Below, one piece after another: positions 18,902 to 28,065 of a stretch of DNA of 64,000 bases; positions within the stretch are counted from its first letter, which is position 1, and each line of letters begins with the position of its first letter. Origin of the DNA: Nevskia sp. (lineage in GTDB: Bacteria > Pseudomonadota > Gammaproteobacteria > Nevskiales > Nevskiaceae); assembly GCA_028291645.1 (NCBI GenBank), contig JAQGNU010000089.1:1-64000 (forward strand), written 5' to 3'. Both the position numbers and the translations under genes were made by a program. Under the pieces are notes generated by a model, which searched no databases, was not told the origin of the DNA, and worked only from the letters and a program-made list of their open reading frames with translations.

Positions 18902-19696
18902 ATGCGTAAAGCTGAGGTGGATTTACCGATACTCCGCAAGCATGCGGAAAGACTCCACCTGACGGCTGACCGCGTATTGGAACGCGGGCTCAAAGGTGGA
19001 GTTTCCGATCACTTCGGCTTCATGTTGTTCAGCTTTCTAGTAAAGCAGCAAGAGCATGTTAGGTCGGTGCTTGTGTTGACCGACGCTGGGCAATATAGCG
19101 ATACGGCGTCGATTGCTCGAATCATGATCGAGGGGCTCTGCACATTGCTGTGGTGTGCCGCAGAACCTCAAGAGCGAGCATTGCAATGGAGAGCTTATGC
19201 CCTTGTTTCGGATTGGAGCGTGCTTCAAAAGAGGAAGGCTGCTGGCCAAGTTGTTGATCCGGATGTAGAGCAAGATTTGCGTGAGCGGCTCGCAGAATAT
19301 GGCCCAAAATACTTTACTAAGGCAGCTCGGAAAGGCGGGGCCGATACGCTCGATTTTCCCTACCAAAATACTTGGCATTTGAACGAAACCGGTCAGCCCA
19401 TAGGCAAAGGAACACTATTCGATTCGGTTCGTGGAAAGGAACTCTACTCTCTGTATGAAGATTTCTCGCAATGGATTCATTGGACACCCGCAGGACTAGG
19501 AGTACGAATTGAACATCAAGAAGATCGCACCTTTTACAATCCAAACGCATATTCAACCGCAGCGCAGGCACTAGCTGCCGCGGTTCAATCGATGTTGCAA
19601 ACCCTCGAATTGGTGTACGAACATTTTCGGATAGACAGTGAGCCAAGCCTAAAGACCCTCCAAGCCGAATATCTCAAGGATTTCCTGCCATCCTAA
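18902..19696 (+). CDS. DUF5677 family protein
   Basis: 264 residues, predicted soluble and mostly helical. The pattern ARIMIEGLCTLLWCAAEPQER and the charged helical arrangement match DUF5677, a family of unknown function often found as a lone accessory gene. Codon use is more AT-rich than the neighbours, and it is bordered on both sides by repeat clusters (18629-18838 and 19847-19980), which suggests a transferred single-gene cassette. No Shine-Dalgarno stands out before the ATG. Role unknown. Confidence 0.7.
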   Translation: MRKAEVDLPILRKHAERLHLTADRVLERGLKGGVSDHFGFMLFSFLVKQQEHVRSVLVLTDAGQYSDTASIARIMIEGLCTLLWCAAEPQERALQWRAYALVSDWSVLQKRKAAGQVVDPDVEQDLRERLAEYGPKYFTKAARKGGADTLDFPYQNTWHLNETGQPIGKGTLFDSVRGKELYSLYEDFSQWIHWTPAGLGVRIEHQEDRTFYNPNAYSTAAQALAAAVQSMLQTLELVYEHFRIDSEPSLKTLQAEYLKDFLPS

Positions 19697-19846
19697 AGTG
19701 TTGTCTCGTAAGCTCGCAGGTCGGAATGGCGCGGCGTTCCGCGGCATTTCCTTTGGTCATATTCCGACTTTCGCGGCTCGCCGATGGCGATCGTCGGGTT
19801 ACGCTTCGCTAACCCGACCTACTTGTACTGAACTCTCTTCATAAAT

Positions 19847-19891
19847 CCCCTCTCCCCCGTGAACGTGGGGGAGAGGGCCAGGGAGAGGGGG
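19847..19891. repeat. REP-like palindrome (CCTCTCCC family), unit a
   Basis: CCCTCTCCCCC and GGGGGAGAGGG form an 11-bp stem around a short loop, followed by CCAGGGAGAGGGGG. Same family as the elements at 19940, 43874, 48886 and 48957. It lies with the next unit between DUF5677 and the acylase gene; the 308-bp gap holds no gene. Confidence 0.8.
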
Positions 19892-19939
19892 TGTCTGAGC
19901 ACGCACTACCGTCCGGTGTTGAGACGATGCACGCCGGCG

Positions 19940-19980
19940 CCCCTCTCCCTAACCCTCTCCCCGCTACGCGGGGCGAGGGG
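19940..19980. repeat. REP-like palindrome (CCTCTCCC family), unit b
   Basis: Reads CCCCTCTCCCTAACCC then CTCTCCCCGCTACGCGGGGCG and AGGGG (given in parts), with an inner stem CCCCGC/GCGGGG. Oriented opposite to unit a 50 bp upstream, so the two could pair with each other. Lies just past the acylase stop codon and could act as its transcription or mRNA end. Confidence 0.8.
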
Positions 19981-20004
19981 ACTTCCGTTGATTTCAGTTC
20001 GCGG

Positions 20005-22656
20005 CTAAGGCGAATCCTGCACGCCGGTCAGTTCGATCACGCTTTCCTTCGCGGCAGCGATTTCGCTGTCGTGGAACGGGAAGCGGTACCACTGCTTCTG
20101 CGAATACGCCTGGGTGAAATCCTTGTAGTGCGGATTGGCCGGATCGGTCGATTGCGAATAGGTCAGGAAGCCTTCCGCGTGCACGCCGCCGTCATCCCAG
20201 GTCACCGTCTGGATATAGCTGTTGCCGTAGTTGACGCCGTAGCCGGCGTTGGTGAGCCCGTCGGTGTCGGCCACCGTGAACGCGCCGATCGCACCTTCGG
20301 CACCGAAGATCGGAATGCTGGCGTCGTTGACGCCGGAATGCTGCACCTCGCCGTAGGTCGCATTGAACTCGATGCCGTTCGCCTGTATTTTGCTCTGTGC
20401 ATCGTGCAGCGCCTTGCGCACCGCGGACGAGCCGGTATCGAGATCGCGCGGCGTATCGACCGGATCGTTGATATCGAACGGCGTCTTCCAGTAGTTGCCG
20501 GAAATCGCGTTGATGTTGGTCCAGAACTCCTGCCATTCCGGCATGCCGATCGAGGTCAGGCTGGCGGTCTTGTCCCACTGGCCGATCGAAGCGCAAATCT
20601 GCGCGACGTTGTAGACGCCGGCTTTCGGGCAGAGGTTTTCCAGCACCGCTTGCTGCGCCAATACGCCGCTGTAGACCTGCGCAGATAGCACGATCTGCTG
20701 CAGGTTTTGCAGGTTGAACAGTTTGCCGGGCAGGCCATCGTCGCCGGCCAGGCGGTGCTGGATCTGCAGCAGGCCTTGGCGCGTGCGCAAGGAGCGCGGC
20801 GTGCCTTCGTCGCCGATGATGCGTGCAAAGTCGGTGACCGGCTGAAGCGGATTGGTCAGCCAGTAGCTATCGTTCATGTTGGCGACGAAATCCGGTCGCT
20901 CCAGTGTCGGCAGATGCGAAGGTCCGAAGATGCCGGGTGCCGGCGCATCCGCATCGGTGTCCCACTGGCAGTCGGTGCGGCCGCCTTGCAGGATCGGCAG
21001 ACCCGGCATCAGCGAGTTCACCAGCACGCCGTTGATCGGCGGCTTGCACGCGGCGGCTTTCGCGTCCGATACGTTCGGCACCACGGTGATGTCGCCGTAG
21101 TACGCATCGCCGCCGGGACCGGAGGCCACCGTGTTGACCCACGGTGTGCCGAGCACGCTCTTATGCAGCGCCTTGAACTCGTCGAAGCTCTGCGCCAGAT
21201 TCCAGCGGAAATACTGGTTGATCAGGCGGCTGTTCTCGAGGTTGGCATCGCGCAACGTGAAGCCGACCAGGTTGTTCCAGCCCAGCACCGGCACGCCGCC
21301 GAGCTTGATCTCCAGCATCGGACCGTACTGCGTCTTGTACAGCGTGCGCGTCTGCGTCGTCACCGTCTTGCCGTCATCGCTGAGCACGTCGACCGACAGC
21401 GGTATCGCCGTCATGTCGGTGCTCTTGCCGTCGTACAGATACTGCGTCGGTTTCAGCGGATTCAGCGCGAGTTGATACAGCGAGAAGCGATACGCGGTCG
21501 AAACCGTGTGGCTCCAGGCCAGATGATCGTTGAAGCCGATCAGGATCAGCGGCACGCCGTACAGCGAGACGCCCTCGATATCCATCTTGCCGGGAATCGT
21601 CAGGTGCGCCAGGTACAGACGCTCGGTGCCGGTCCACGGAAAGTGCGGATTGCCGTAGATGATCGGCTCGCCGCCGGTGGCCTCGGTACCGAGCGCGTAC
21701 ATATTGCTGCCGAACTTCTTTGCGCGCAGACGCGCGAACGGCTGATCGGTCGGCTTGGCCTTCGCCAGCGCGGCCTGTTCGGCCGCCGGCGTATCGGCGC
21801 TGCCCTTGGCGCCGAGCAATGGCGGGGTGGCGGTGGCGATTTCAGTGGTCAGCGCAGACGAACTGGCGATCACCGCGAGACGCACATAGCGTCGATAGAC
21901 ATCGTTCTCGTCGATCTCCTGCAGCCACGGTGCGGTTGCGCATCTGGCCTGGCGACCGGGATGCTGGCCCGCCTTCAGTTCGCGGATGTAGCGGTTGAAG
22001 CCATCGCGATAGCCGAGCCCGATCAGTTTCACTTCCGGCGCCGCCGCGTTCTTGAAGTTCTGCACGGCGGCATCGTCGGCGACCAGCTTCCAGAAGAAAT
22101 CGCTGTCGACGTTGTTGGCGGTCACCGGTACTGCCGGAATCGAATAGTTGCCGCTGCCGCCGAAGTAGCGCGCGCGCTCGCCGCGGATCGCGATGTAGTC
22201 TTCCATCATCGTGCACAGATCGTCCTCGGCGAACGCATAGCCGTAGCCGTAGCCGAGGCTGCCGAAGTCGTTGGCCTTGATGTGCGGGATGCCGTAGGTG
22301 GTGCGCGTAACGGTGACGTCGTAGCTGGCGCCGCCGCTGGTCCCACCGGAAGTTCCACCCGAGGTACCGCCCGAAGTGCCGCCGCCGGAGGTTCCACCCG
22401 AGGTACCGCCGACAGTGCCGCCGCTGGTTCCGCCACTAGAACCACCGCTGCTGCCACCGGTCGAACCGCCGCTGCTTGCGCCGGTCGTAGTGCCGCCGCT
22501 GGTGCCGCCCCCTGTGCTGCCGCCGCTGGAACTGCCGGAAGTGCCGCCGCCGGTTCCGCCGCTGCTACCGTCGTCGGACGACGAGCCGCCGCCGCAAGCC
22601 GCCAGGGTCAGCGCCAGCAATACCGGCGCGACCCGGCCAAGATGCCGAATGTTCAT
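20005..22656 (-). CDS. Penicillin-acylase family lipoprotein with Gly/Ser/Thr linker
   Basis: 883 residues from the ATG at 22656, which has a strong AGGAGG 5-6 bases upstream. A lipobox LAAC with Cys21 predicts a membrane-anchored lipoprotein. Residues ~22-130 are a repetitive Gly/Ser/Thr linker. The rest is an Ntn-hydrolase of the penicillin/AHL acylase type: alpha-chain start VTVTRTTYGIPHIKA, self-cleavage site KKFGSNMYALG with the new N-terminal Ser, and GNPHF about 22 residues later with the expected His. Such enzymes cleave amide side chains of beta-lactams, acyl-homoserine lactones or acyl-peptides; the substrate here is unknown. Confidence 0.88.
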   Translation of the reverse strand: MNIRHLGRVAPVLLALTLAACGGGSSSDDGSSGGTGGGTSGSSSGGSTGGGTSGGTTTGASSGGSTGGSSGGSSGGTSGGTVGGTSGGTSGGGTSGGTSGGTSGGTSGGASYDVTVTRTTYGIPHIKANDFGSLGYGYGYAFAEDDLCTMMEDYIAIRGERARYFGGSGNYSIPAVPVTANNVDSDFFWKLVADDAAVQNFKNAAAPEVKLIGLGYRDGFNRYIRELKAGQHPGRQARCATAPWLQEIDENDVYRRYVRLAVIASSSALTTEIATATPPLLGAKGSADTPAAEQAALAKAKPTDQPFARLRAKKFGSNMYALGTEATGGEPIIYGNPHFPWTGTERLYLAHLTIPGKMDIEGVSLYGVPLILIGFNDHLAWSHTVSTAYRFSLYQLALNPLKPTQYLYDGKSTDMTAIPLSVDVLSDDGKTVTTQTRTLYKTQYGPMLEIKLGGVPVLGWNNLVGFTLRDANLENSRLINQYFRWNLAQSFDEFKALHKSVLGTPWVNTVASGPGGDAYYGDITVVPNVSDAKAAACKPPINGVLVNSLMPGLPILQGGRTDCQWDTDADAPAPGIFGPSHLPTLERPDFVANMNDSYWLTNPLQPVTDFARIIGDEGTPRSLRTRQGLLQIQHRLAGDDGLPGKLFNLQNLQQIVLSAQVYSGVLAQQAVLENLCPKAGVYNVAQICASIGQWDKTASLTSIGMPEWQEFWTNINAISGNYWKTPFDINDPVDTPRDLDTGSSAVRKALHDAQSKIQANGIEFNATYGEVQHSGVNDASIPIFGAEGAIGAFTVADTDGLTNAGYGVNYGNSYIQTVTWDDGGVHAEGFLTYSQSTDPANPHYKDFTQAYSQKQWYRFPFHDSEIAAAKESVIELTGVQDSP
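22320..22590 (-). repeat. In-frame low-complexity Gly-Gly-Thr-Ser repeat region of the acylase
   Basis: About 270 bp of degenerate GGT/GGC/TCC-type units encode runs of GGTSGG and SSGGSTGG between the lipid-anchored Cys and the catalytic domain. Codon usage varies between units, so it is not a simple recent microsatellite. Likely a flexible tether holding the enzyme away from the membrane; length may vary between strains. Confidence 0.8.
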
Positions 22657-22761
22657 CACTCCTCCTGAGTCAAGATGCGGTCTATCGCCGCTTCCAGTCC
22701 CCAGCATACGACGGCGCGGTAAGCTTTAACAAAAGCGCCTTCGCTCCTGATCCAACACCTT

Positions 22762-24861
22762 ATGAAATTCGCTCTCATGCTCGTGCTTGCCAGTCTTACC
22801 GCCGTGCCCGCGTTGGCGCAGGATGCCGACGATCCTTACCTGTGGCTGGAAGATGTCGGCGGCGACAAGCCGCTCGAATGGGTCAAGGCGCAGAACGCCG
22901 TCAGCAGTAAGGAACTCGAAGCATCAAAGGACTTCGCGCCGATCCACGATCGCCTGCTGGCGATGCTCGATTCCGACGCGCGCATTCCTTACGTCAGCAA
23001 ACAGGGCCAGTGGTTCTACAACTTCTGGCGCGATGCGCAGCATGTGCGCGGCCTCTGGCGCCGCACCTCGTTGGCCGAATACCGCAAGCCGGAGCCGCAG
23101 TGGGAAACGGTACTCGATCTCGATGCGCTGTCGACCGCCGAGAACGAGAACTGGGTCTGGCACGGCGCGTCCTGTCTGTATCCGCAACGCGCGCGCTGCC
23201 TGCTGAACCTGTCGCGCGGCGGTGGCGATGCGGTCGTCGTGCGCGAGTTCGATGTCGTCAGCAAAAGCTTCGTCAAGGGCGGCTTCGAACTGGCCGAAGC
23301 GAAGAGCGATGTCAGCTGGCGCGATCGCGACAGCGTTTACGTCGGCACCGATTTCGGCAAGGACACCAAGGGCGGTGCGCTAACCACCTCGGGCTACCCG
23401 CGCATCGTCAAGCTGTGGCATCGCGGCACGCCGCTGACCGCGGCCGAAACGGTGTTCGAAGGGCAGAGCAGCGATGTGGCGGTGCAGGCGATGGTCGACA
23501 ACGAGCCCGGCGGCTTCCATCGAGAATTCATCGTGCGCGCGATGACGTTCTACACCAACGAAACCTATCTGCGCGAAGCCGGCAAGCTGATCAAGCTCGA
23601 CGCGCCCGACGATGCCGAGCCCGGCACCTGGCGCGAGCAGATCACCGTGAAGCTGCGTACTGACTGGACCACCGGCGGCAAGACTTATCCGGCCGGTGCC
23701 TTGCTGGCGATGGACCTGCAGCGCTTCTTGAAGGGCGAGCGTGCATTCCAGTTCCTGTTCACGCCGGGTCCGCGCACTTCGCTGGACAGCATCACCAGCA
23801 CGCGGCATCACCTGATCGTCAACGAACTCGACAACGTCCGCAGCAAGCTTTACGTGCTGACGTTCAGCAAGGGCAAGTGGTCGCGCAAGCCGCTGCCGGC
23901 GCCCGAGTTCGGCAGCATCGGTGCGACCGCCGTCGACGAGGATCACAGCGACGACTACTTTCTCACCGTCACCGATTTCCTGACGCCGACCAGTCTTTAT
24001 CTCGCCAGTCTCGACGGCAAGGACCAGAGCAAGCGCGAATTGCTGAAGCAGTTGCCGGCGTTCTTCAATGCCGACGGTCTGGAAATCTCGCAGCACGCGG
24101 CGACGTCGAAAGACGGCACCCAGGTGCCGTACTTCCAGGTCGCAAGGAAAGGCGTCGTGCTCGATGGCAGCAATCCGACGCTGCTGTACGGCTACGGCGG
24201 TTTCGAAGTGTCGATGACGCCGAGCTACAGCGGCGGCATCGGCAGCGCCTGGCTCGAGAAGGGCGGGGTTTACGTGCTCGCGAATATCCGCGGCGGCGGC
24301 GAGTTCGGGCCGAACTGGCACGAGTCGGCGATCAAGCAGAATCGTCAGCGCGCCTACGACGATTTCATTTCGATTGCCGAAGATCTGATCGCGCGCAAGC
24401 TGACCACGCCGAAACATCTCGGCATCCAGGGCGGCAGCAACGGCGGCCTGCTGATGGGCGTGATGCTGACCGAACGTCCCGAGCTGTTCGGCGCAGTCGT
24501 CTGCCAGGTGCCGCTGCTCGACATGCGCCGCTATAACAAGTTGCTCGCCGGTGCCTCATGGATGGGCGAATACGGCGATCCCGACAAACCCGAGGAATGG
24601 GCCTGGATCAGCCAGTATTCGCCGTACCAGAACGTGGTCAAGGACAAGATCTACCCGCGCGTGCTGTTCCTGACCTCGACGCGCGACGACCGCGTGCATC
24701 CGGGTCACGCACGCAAGATGGCGGCGAAGATGGCAGCGCAGGGTCACGACCTGCTGTATTACGAAAATATCGAGGGCGGCCACGGCGGTGCGGCCAATAA
24801 CAAGCAGCAGGCTTACATGAGCGCGCTGGCCTTCACGTTCTTGTGGAAACAGTTGCGCTAA
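22762..24861 (+). CDS. Prolyl oligopeptidase family serine peptidase (S9A), exported
   Basis: 699 residues; a signal peptide of about 19 residues ends VPALAQ. N-terminal beta-propeller (DPYLWLEDVGGDKPLEWV at the start is typical), C-terminal alpha/beta-hydrolase. Catalytic Ser is in GIQGGSNGG near residue 555, Asp in TSTRDDRVHPGHARKM near 645, His in IEGGHGGA near 680. Cleaves short peptides after Pro; expected to act in the periplasm. Divergent from the acylase gene with ~100 bp between starts, a shared promoter region. Confidence 0.93.
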   Translation: MKFALMLVLASLTAVPALAQDADDPYLWLEDVGGDKPLEWVKAQNAVSSKELEASKDFAPIHDRLLAMLDSDARIPYVSKQGQWFYNFWRDAQHVRGLWRRTSLAEYRKPEPQWETVLDLDALSTAENENWVWHGASCLYPQRARCLLNLSRGGGDAVVVREFDVVSKSFVKGGFELAEAKSDVSWRDRDSVYVGTDFGKDTKGGALTTSGYPRIVKLWHRGTPLTAAETVFEGQSSDVAVQAMVDNEPGGFHREFIVRAMTFYTNETYLREAGKLIKLDAPDDAEPGTWREQITVKLRTDWTTGGKTYPAGALLAMDLQRFLKGERAFQFLFTPGPRTSLDSITSTRHHLIVNELDNVRSKLYVLTFSKGKWSRKPLPAPEFGSIGATAVDEDHSDDYFLTVTDFLTPTSLYLASLDGKDQSKRELLKQLPAFFNADGLEISQHAATSKDGTQVPYFQVARKGVVLDGSNPTLLYGYGGFEVSMTPSYSGGIGSAWLEKGGVYVLANIRGGGEFGPNWHESAIKQNRQRAYDDFISIAEDLIARKLTTPKHLGIQGGSNGGLLMGVMLTERPELFGAVVCQVPLLDMRRYNKLLAGASWMGEYGDPDKPEEWAWISQYSPYQNVVKDKIYPRVLFLTSTRDDRVHPGHARKMAAKMAAQGHDLLYYENIEGGHGGAANNKQQAYMSALAFTFLWKQLR

Positions 24862-24996
24862 GCCTTCCCAAGAGGGTGCTTACCGCATCGGAACAGGCGC
24901 AGGTTGCAAACAGCAGGGCACCGTCGAAGTTCGCTCTATACTCTCCCACGCAGCTTCATAAAAAAGTCATAGAAGCACAGTGCGAGGAGAGGGACG

Positions 24997-26961
24997 ATGC
25001 GAGGACTACGTACCGGCGCGGCCGGAATGTTGGCGCTGTTGCTGGTGGCCTGCGGCAGTTCCTCATCGGCGGATGGAAACGTCTTCGATAAACCGACCGG
25101 CGTCTGCGCCAGCCCGACGCCGGCTGGCGCGGTCGATCAGACCATCACCGAAAACATTCCTTCGGATTTCGATCCGACGGCGAATCCGGCGCCGACCACG
25201 ACGATCGCGTTCAGCGTGCTGCTGCCCAAGCGCTGCCCCGGCGATGTGTTCCCGCTGGTGCTGCAAAGCCATGGCTACGGCGGCAATCGGCTGAAGACCT
25301 TGGCGCCGGACGGCACGCTGCATCCGCAAGATCCGCATTTCGATTCGATCGACGAACTGGTGCAGGCGCTGCCGTATCACGGCTATGTCGTCATCAGCTA
25401 CGACGAGCGCGGTCATGGCGATTCGACCAATGCCAATGCGCGCATCATCGATCCGCGGGCCGAGGTGCAGGATGCGATCCACATTCTCGACTGGGCGTAC
25501 GACAACGCGGCGACTTACAACATCCAGACGCTGCCGCATTCAGGCATCGACAAAGACCTCGACGTCGGCACCATCGGCTACAGCTACGGCGGCGGTTTCG
25601 AGATGCCGCTGGCGGCGCTCGATGCGCGCATCAAGACGATCGTGCCGAACGGCACCTGGAACGATCTGCTGTACAGCCTGCTGCCGGGCGATGCGGTGAA
25701 GCTGTCGTTCGATGGACTGCTGTGCCTGCTGGCGACGACTGCGTCCACTTCCGCGCCGATTCCGCTCGGCGTGCACAACACGCCGCTGGTGGCGACGCTG
25801 TGCAATACCGTCGGCGTGCAGAGTCTGCTGCTCGCATCGACGATCCGCACGCGTACCGATCTGGTCAATGCCATGGCGCGGCCGACGGCGATCCCGCGCA
25901 GCGTCGCCGCAAGCGAACTCGATCCGTTCTTCTTCACGCATAGTGCGGCGTATTTCGAGCAGCAGGAAAAAGCCGGACAGCCCTGGGGTTTCGGCGAGTC
26001 GGCAGCCAAGCTGCGCAAAGTGCCGGCGCTGTTCCTGCAGGGCAATCGCGACACGCTGTTCAATCTCAACGACGCCTACTTCAACTACAGCTATTTCAGC
26101 GGCACCGGTGCGGACGTGCGCATGCTGACTACCGAAGGCGGCCATATGAATCCGCTCGCCGCGCAGTTGCAGGGGCCGGCCAATTGCGGTTCGGTGCAGG
26201 GCGTCAGCGCGATCCTCGCGTGGTTCGACGACAAGCTCAAAAGCAAAGGCTCGTCGATCGTCGATGCGATTCCGAAAGTCTGCATCTCGGTGGCGGATAC
26301 GCCGGCGGTGTCGATCGTCTCGACCACCTACACCGGCACCGATGTCGGCGTTGCGCTGAACGACTATCCGATCGGTTCGCTCAGCGGCAGCGGCGCGGTG
26401 CCGACGTCGATGCCGACGCTCAGCGCCAATGTGCCGCTCGGTACGATCAACCCGGTGTTCGTGCCGGTGACGACGATTGCCGGCGACAATGAAGTGATTG
26501 CCGGTTCGCCGCGCATCAGCAAGCTCACGGTGACGCAGGGCCAGCCTGCGATCCAGACCGCGGTGGCTTACGTCGGCGTCGGCATCCAGCGCGGCAACTC
26601 GACCTTTCTGGTCGACGACGAAGTCACCGGCTTCGTCGCCGGCGATCACAGCAACAATCGCAGCACCAACGACACGGCAGTGCTGCTGCCGGGTATCGGC
26701 GAGCAATTGCAGAAAGGCGATGTCGTCGGCCTGCTGTTCTATCCGCAGCACGTGCAGTACGCGGCGATCGTCAGCGCCAACCTGGTGCCGGGTGCGATCA
26801 GCGTGATCGACTACGCGCTCGGCGTCAGCATTCCGCCGATCACCTCCGCGTTGAATCTTTCGGCACTGGCGCTGCCGAATCCGTACTCGGTGACGATCAC
26901 CGATCTGCAACTGCCGATTTTCGTGCCGGGGCAATATGCAGGCAGTCGCTTGCTGAAGTGA
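24997..26961 (+). CDS. Lipoprotein with alpha/beta-hydrolase domain (CocE/X-Pro-peptidase-like)
   Basis: 654 residues. Lipobox LLVAC near residue 20 (GMLALLLVACGSSSS) predicts lipid attachment. Hydrolase features: GYVVISYDERGHGDS near 128, nucleophile elbow GYSYGGG near 192, QGNRDTLF near 350 for the Asp region, and TEGGHMNP near 379 for the His. The C-terminal ~220 residues look like a beta-rich domain, as in CocE/NonD and PepX-type hydrolases. The ATG at 24997 follows GAGGAGAGGG, a good ribosome site. Substrate unknown; the S9 peptidase just upstream suggests peptide or ester breakdown outside the inner membrane. Confidence 0.8.
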   Translation: MRGLRTGAAGMLALLLVACGSSSSADGNVFDKPTGVCASPTPAGAVDQTITENIPSDFDPTANPAPTTTIAFSVLLPKRCPGDVFPLVLQSHGYGGNRLKTLAPDGTLHPQDPHFDSIDELVQALPYHGYVVISYDERGHGDSTNANARIIDPRAEVQDAIHILDWAYDNAATYNIQTLPHSGIDKDLDVGTIGYSYGGGFEMPLAALDARIKTIVPNGTWNDLLYSLLPGDAVKLSFDGLLCLLATTASTSAPIPLGVHNTPLVATLCNTVGVQSLLLASTIRTRTDLVNAMARPTAIPRSVAASELDPFFFTHSAAYFEQQEKAGQPWGFGESAAKLRKVPALFLQGNRDTLFNLNDAYFNYSYFSGTGADVRMLTTEGGHMNPLAAQLQGPANCGSVQGVSAILAWFDDKLKSKGSSIVDAIPKVCISVADTPAVSIVSTTYTGTDVGVALNDYPIGSLSGSGAVPTSMPTLSANVPLGTINPVFVPVTTIAGDNEVIAGSPRISKLTVTQGQPAIQTAVAYVGVGIQRGNSTFLVDDEVTGFVAGDHSNNRSTNDTAVLLPGIGEQLQKGDVVGLLFYPQHVQYAAIVSANLVPGAISVIDYALGVSIPPITSALNLSALALPNPYSVTITDLQLPIFVPGQYAGSRLLK

Positions 26962-27010
26962 GCTTGGCCGGATTGTCGCGGCGCGAATGCCTTGCGGATG
27001 ATCCGTTTGC

Positions 27011-27043
27011 AGACCACGGCGCGTGCAATGCGCGCCGTGGTCT
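27011..27043 (+). terminator. Terminator-like hairpin after the lipoprotein hydrolase
   Basis: Perfect 13-bp stem AGACCACGGCGCG / CGCGCCGTGGTCT around a 7-nt loop, 50 bp past the stop. It is followed by TCGGC rather than a T-run, so intrinsic termination is likely weak, or the stem may protect the mRNA end. Confidence 0.6.
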
Positions 27044-27196
27044 TCGGCACATCTGCAGACCCTGCTGCAGCGCGTAAAGAAGCGTAAAAGCGCTGCGATT
27101 CCGCGGCACTAGCGGCTTCATTCAGGTGTCATTCATCTGCCTGGATCGAAGCTCACGTCAGCGGTGTGATGCGGTGACTGCAATGGAGCGGCGTCG

Positions 27197-27337
27197 ATGA
27201 AGCGCGCGGACTTTCTGAACACGAGCTTACCAACGGGCCTTGCCGATGTCGGTACGCTGCGGCTGGCTCGTCTTCAGATCAATCCGCCGCTGCGTTGCGG
27301 CATTGCGAATCTTTCCAGCGTGAGCAGGCAGCCATGA
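27197..27337 (+). CDS. 46-codon frame ahead of the OmpA-like gene
   Basis: ATG at 27197 with GGAG 8 bases upstream; 46 codons ending in TGA that overlaps the OmpA-like ATG (CCATGA). The peptide (MKRADFLNTSLPTGLADVG...) resembles nothing I know. It could be a coupled leader or chance. Confidence 0.25.
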   Translation: MKRADFLNTSLPTGLADVGTLRLARLQINPPLRCGIANLSSVSRQP

Positions 27338-28056
27338 AACATCTCTCGATCATTCCAGCGGCCGGTGTGTTGATCGGCGCGCTGATGTTGCTGGCGCCGC
27401 TCGCGGCCGCGGCGCATACGCGGGTGGGTGTTGGCATCGGCATCGGCGTACCGGGGCCTTACTACGGATCGCCCGGTTATTACTATCCGCCGCCGGCGTA
27501 TTACTACGGTCCGAGCTACTACTACCCGCCGCCGGAAGTGAGGTATGAAGCGCCGCCGGTCATCGTGCAGCAGGCGCCCGCCGCATTCTGGTACTACTGC
27601 CCGCCGGCGCGCGCTTACTTTCCGTACGTGAAGGAATGCCCGAGCGGCTGGCAGGCGGTGGCGGCGCAGCAGCAGCCGGCGTCGACCCATCTGCAAGCGG
27701 CGCCGGCACCGGCGGGCCGCGTGACCTACCGCCTCGGCGACGTGCTGTTCGCGACCGGCCAGTCCGAACTGCAGGCCGGCGCGATGGGCACGCTCGATTC
27801 GCTGCTGGCATCGATCAACAAAGAGCCGAATCGCCGCATCGTCATTGAAGGGCACACCGACGCCACTGGCCGCGGTGCCGATAACCTCGGCCTGTCGCAA
27901 CGCCGTGCCGATGCGGTGAAGCAGTACCTGGTCGCGCATGGCGTGCCGCCGAACCGCATCACCGCGGTCGGCAGAGGCGAGGCCGGTCCGATCGCCAGCA
28001 ATGCGACGGTCGACGGGCGGCAGCAGAATCGCCGCGTCGACATCATCGTCAGTTAA
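27334..28056 (+). CDS. OmpA-family exported protein with Tyr/Pro-rich N-terminus
   Basis: 240 residues from the ATG at 27334. A signal peptide ends near LAAAAHT, then a Tyr/Gly/Pro-rich stretch (~25-75), a two-Cys module FWYYCPPARAYFPYVKEC plus PSGW at about 85-108, and a C-terminal OmpA peptidoglycan-binding domain (~125-240) with GDVLFATGQSELQAG, IEGHTDATGRGADNLGLSQ and RRVDIIVS. The Asp and Arg that bind diaminopimelate in this fold lie in NLGLSQRRADAV. Probably periplasmic or outer-membrane, tethering to cell wall. First of three cell-envelope genes. Confidence 0.87.
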   Translation: MKHLSIIPAAGVLIGALMLLAPLAAAAHTRVGVGIGIGVPGPYYGSPGYYYPPPAYYYGPSYYYPPPEVRYEAPPVIVQQAPAAFWYYCPPARAYFPYVKECPSGWQAVAAQQQPASTHLQAAPAPAGRVTYRLGDVLFATGQSELQAGAMGTLDSLLASINKEPNRRIVIEGHTDATGRGADNLGLSQRRADAVKQYLVAHGVPPNRITAVGRGEAGPIASNATVDGRQQNRRVDIIVS

Positions 28057-28065
28057 CGAGGCGAC

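Noticed and set aside
22320-22590. Possible CRISPR-like or tandem repeat array
   Set aside because: Units are degenerate, in frame and lack spacers; they encode the Gly/Ser/Thr linker of the acylase.
20707-22668. 653-codon plus-strand frame opposite the acylase
   Set aside because: Shadow of the lipoprotein acylase; its C-terminal Ala/Thr repeats are just the complement of the Gly/Ser/Thr linker.
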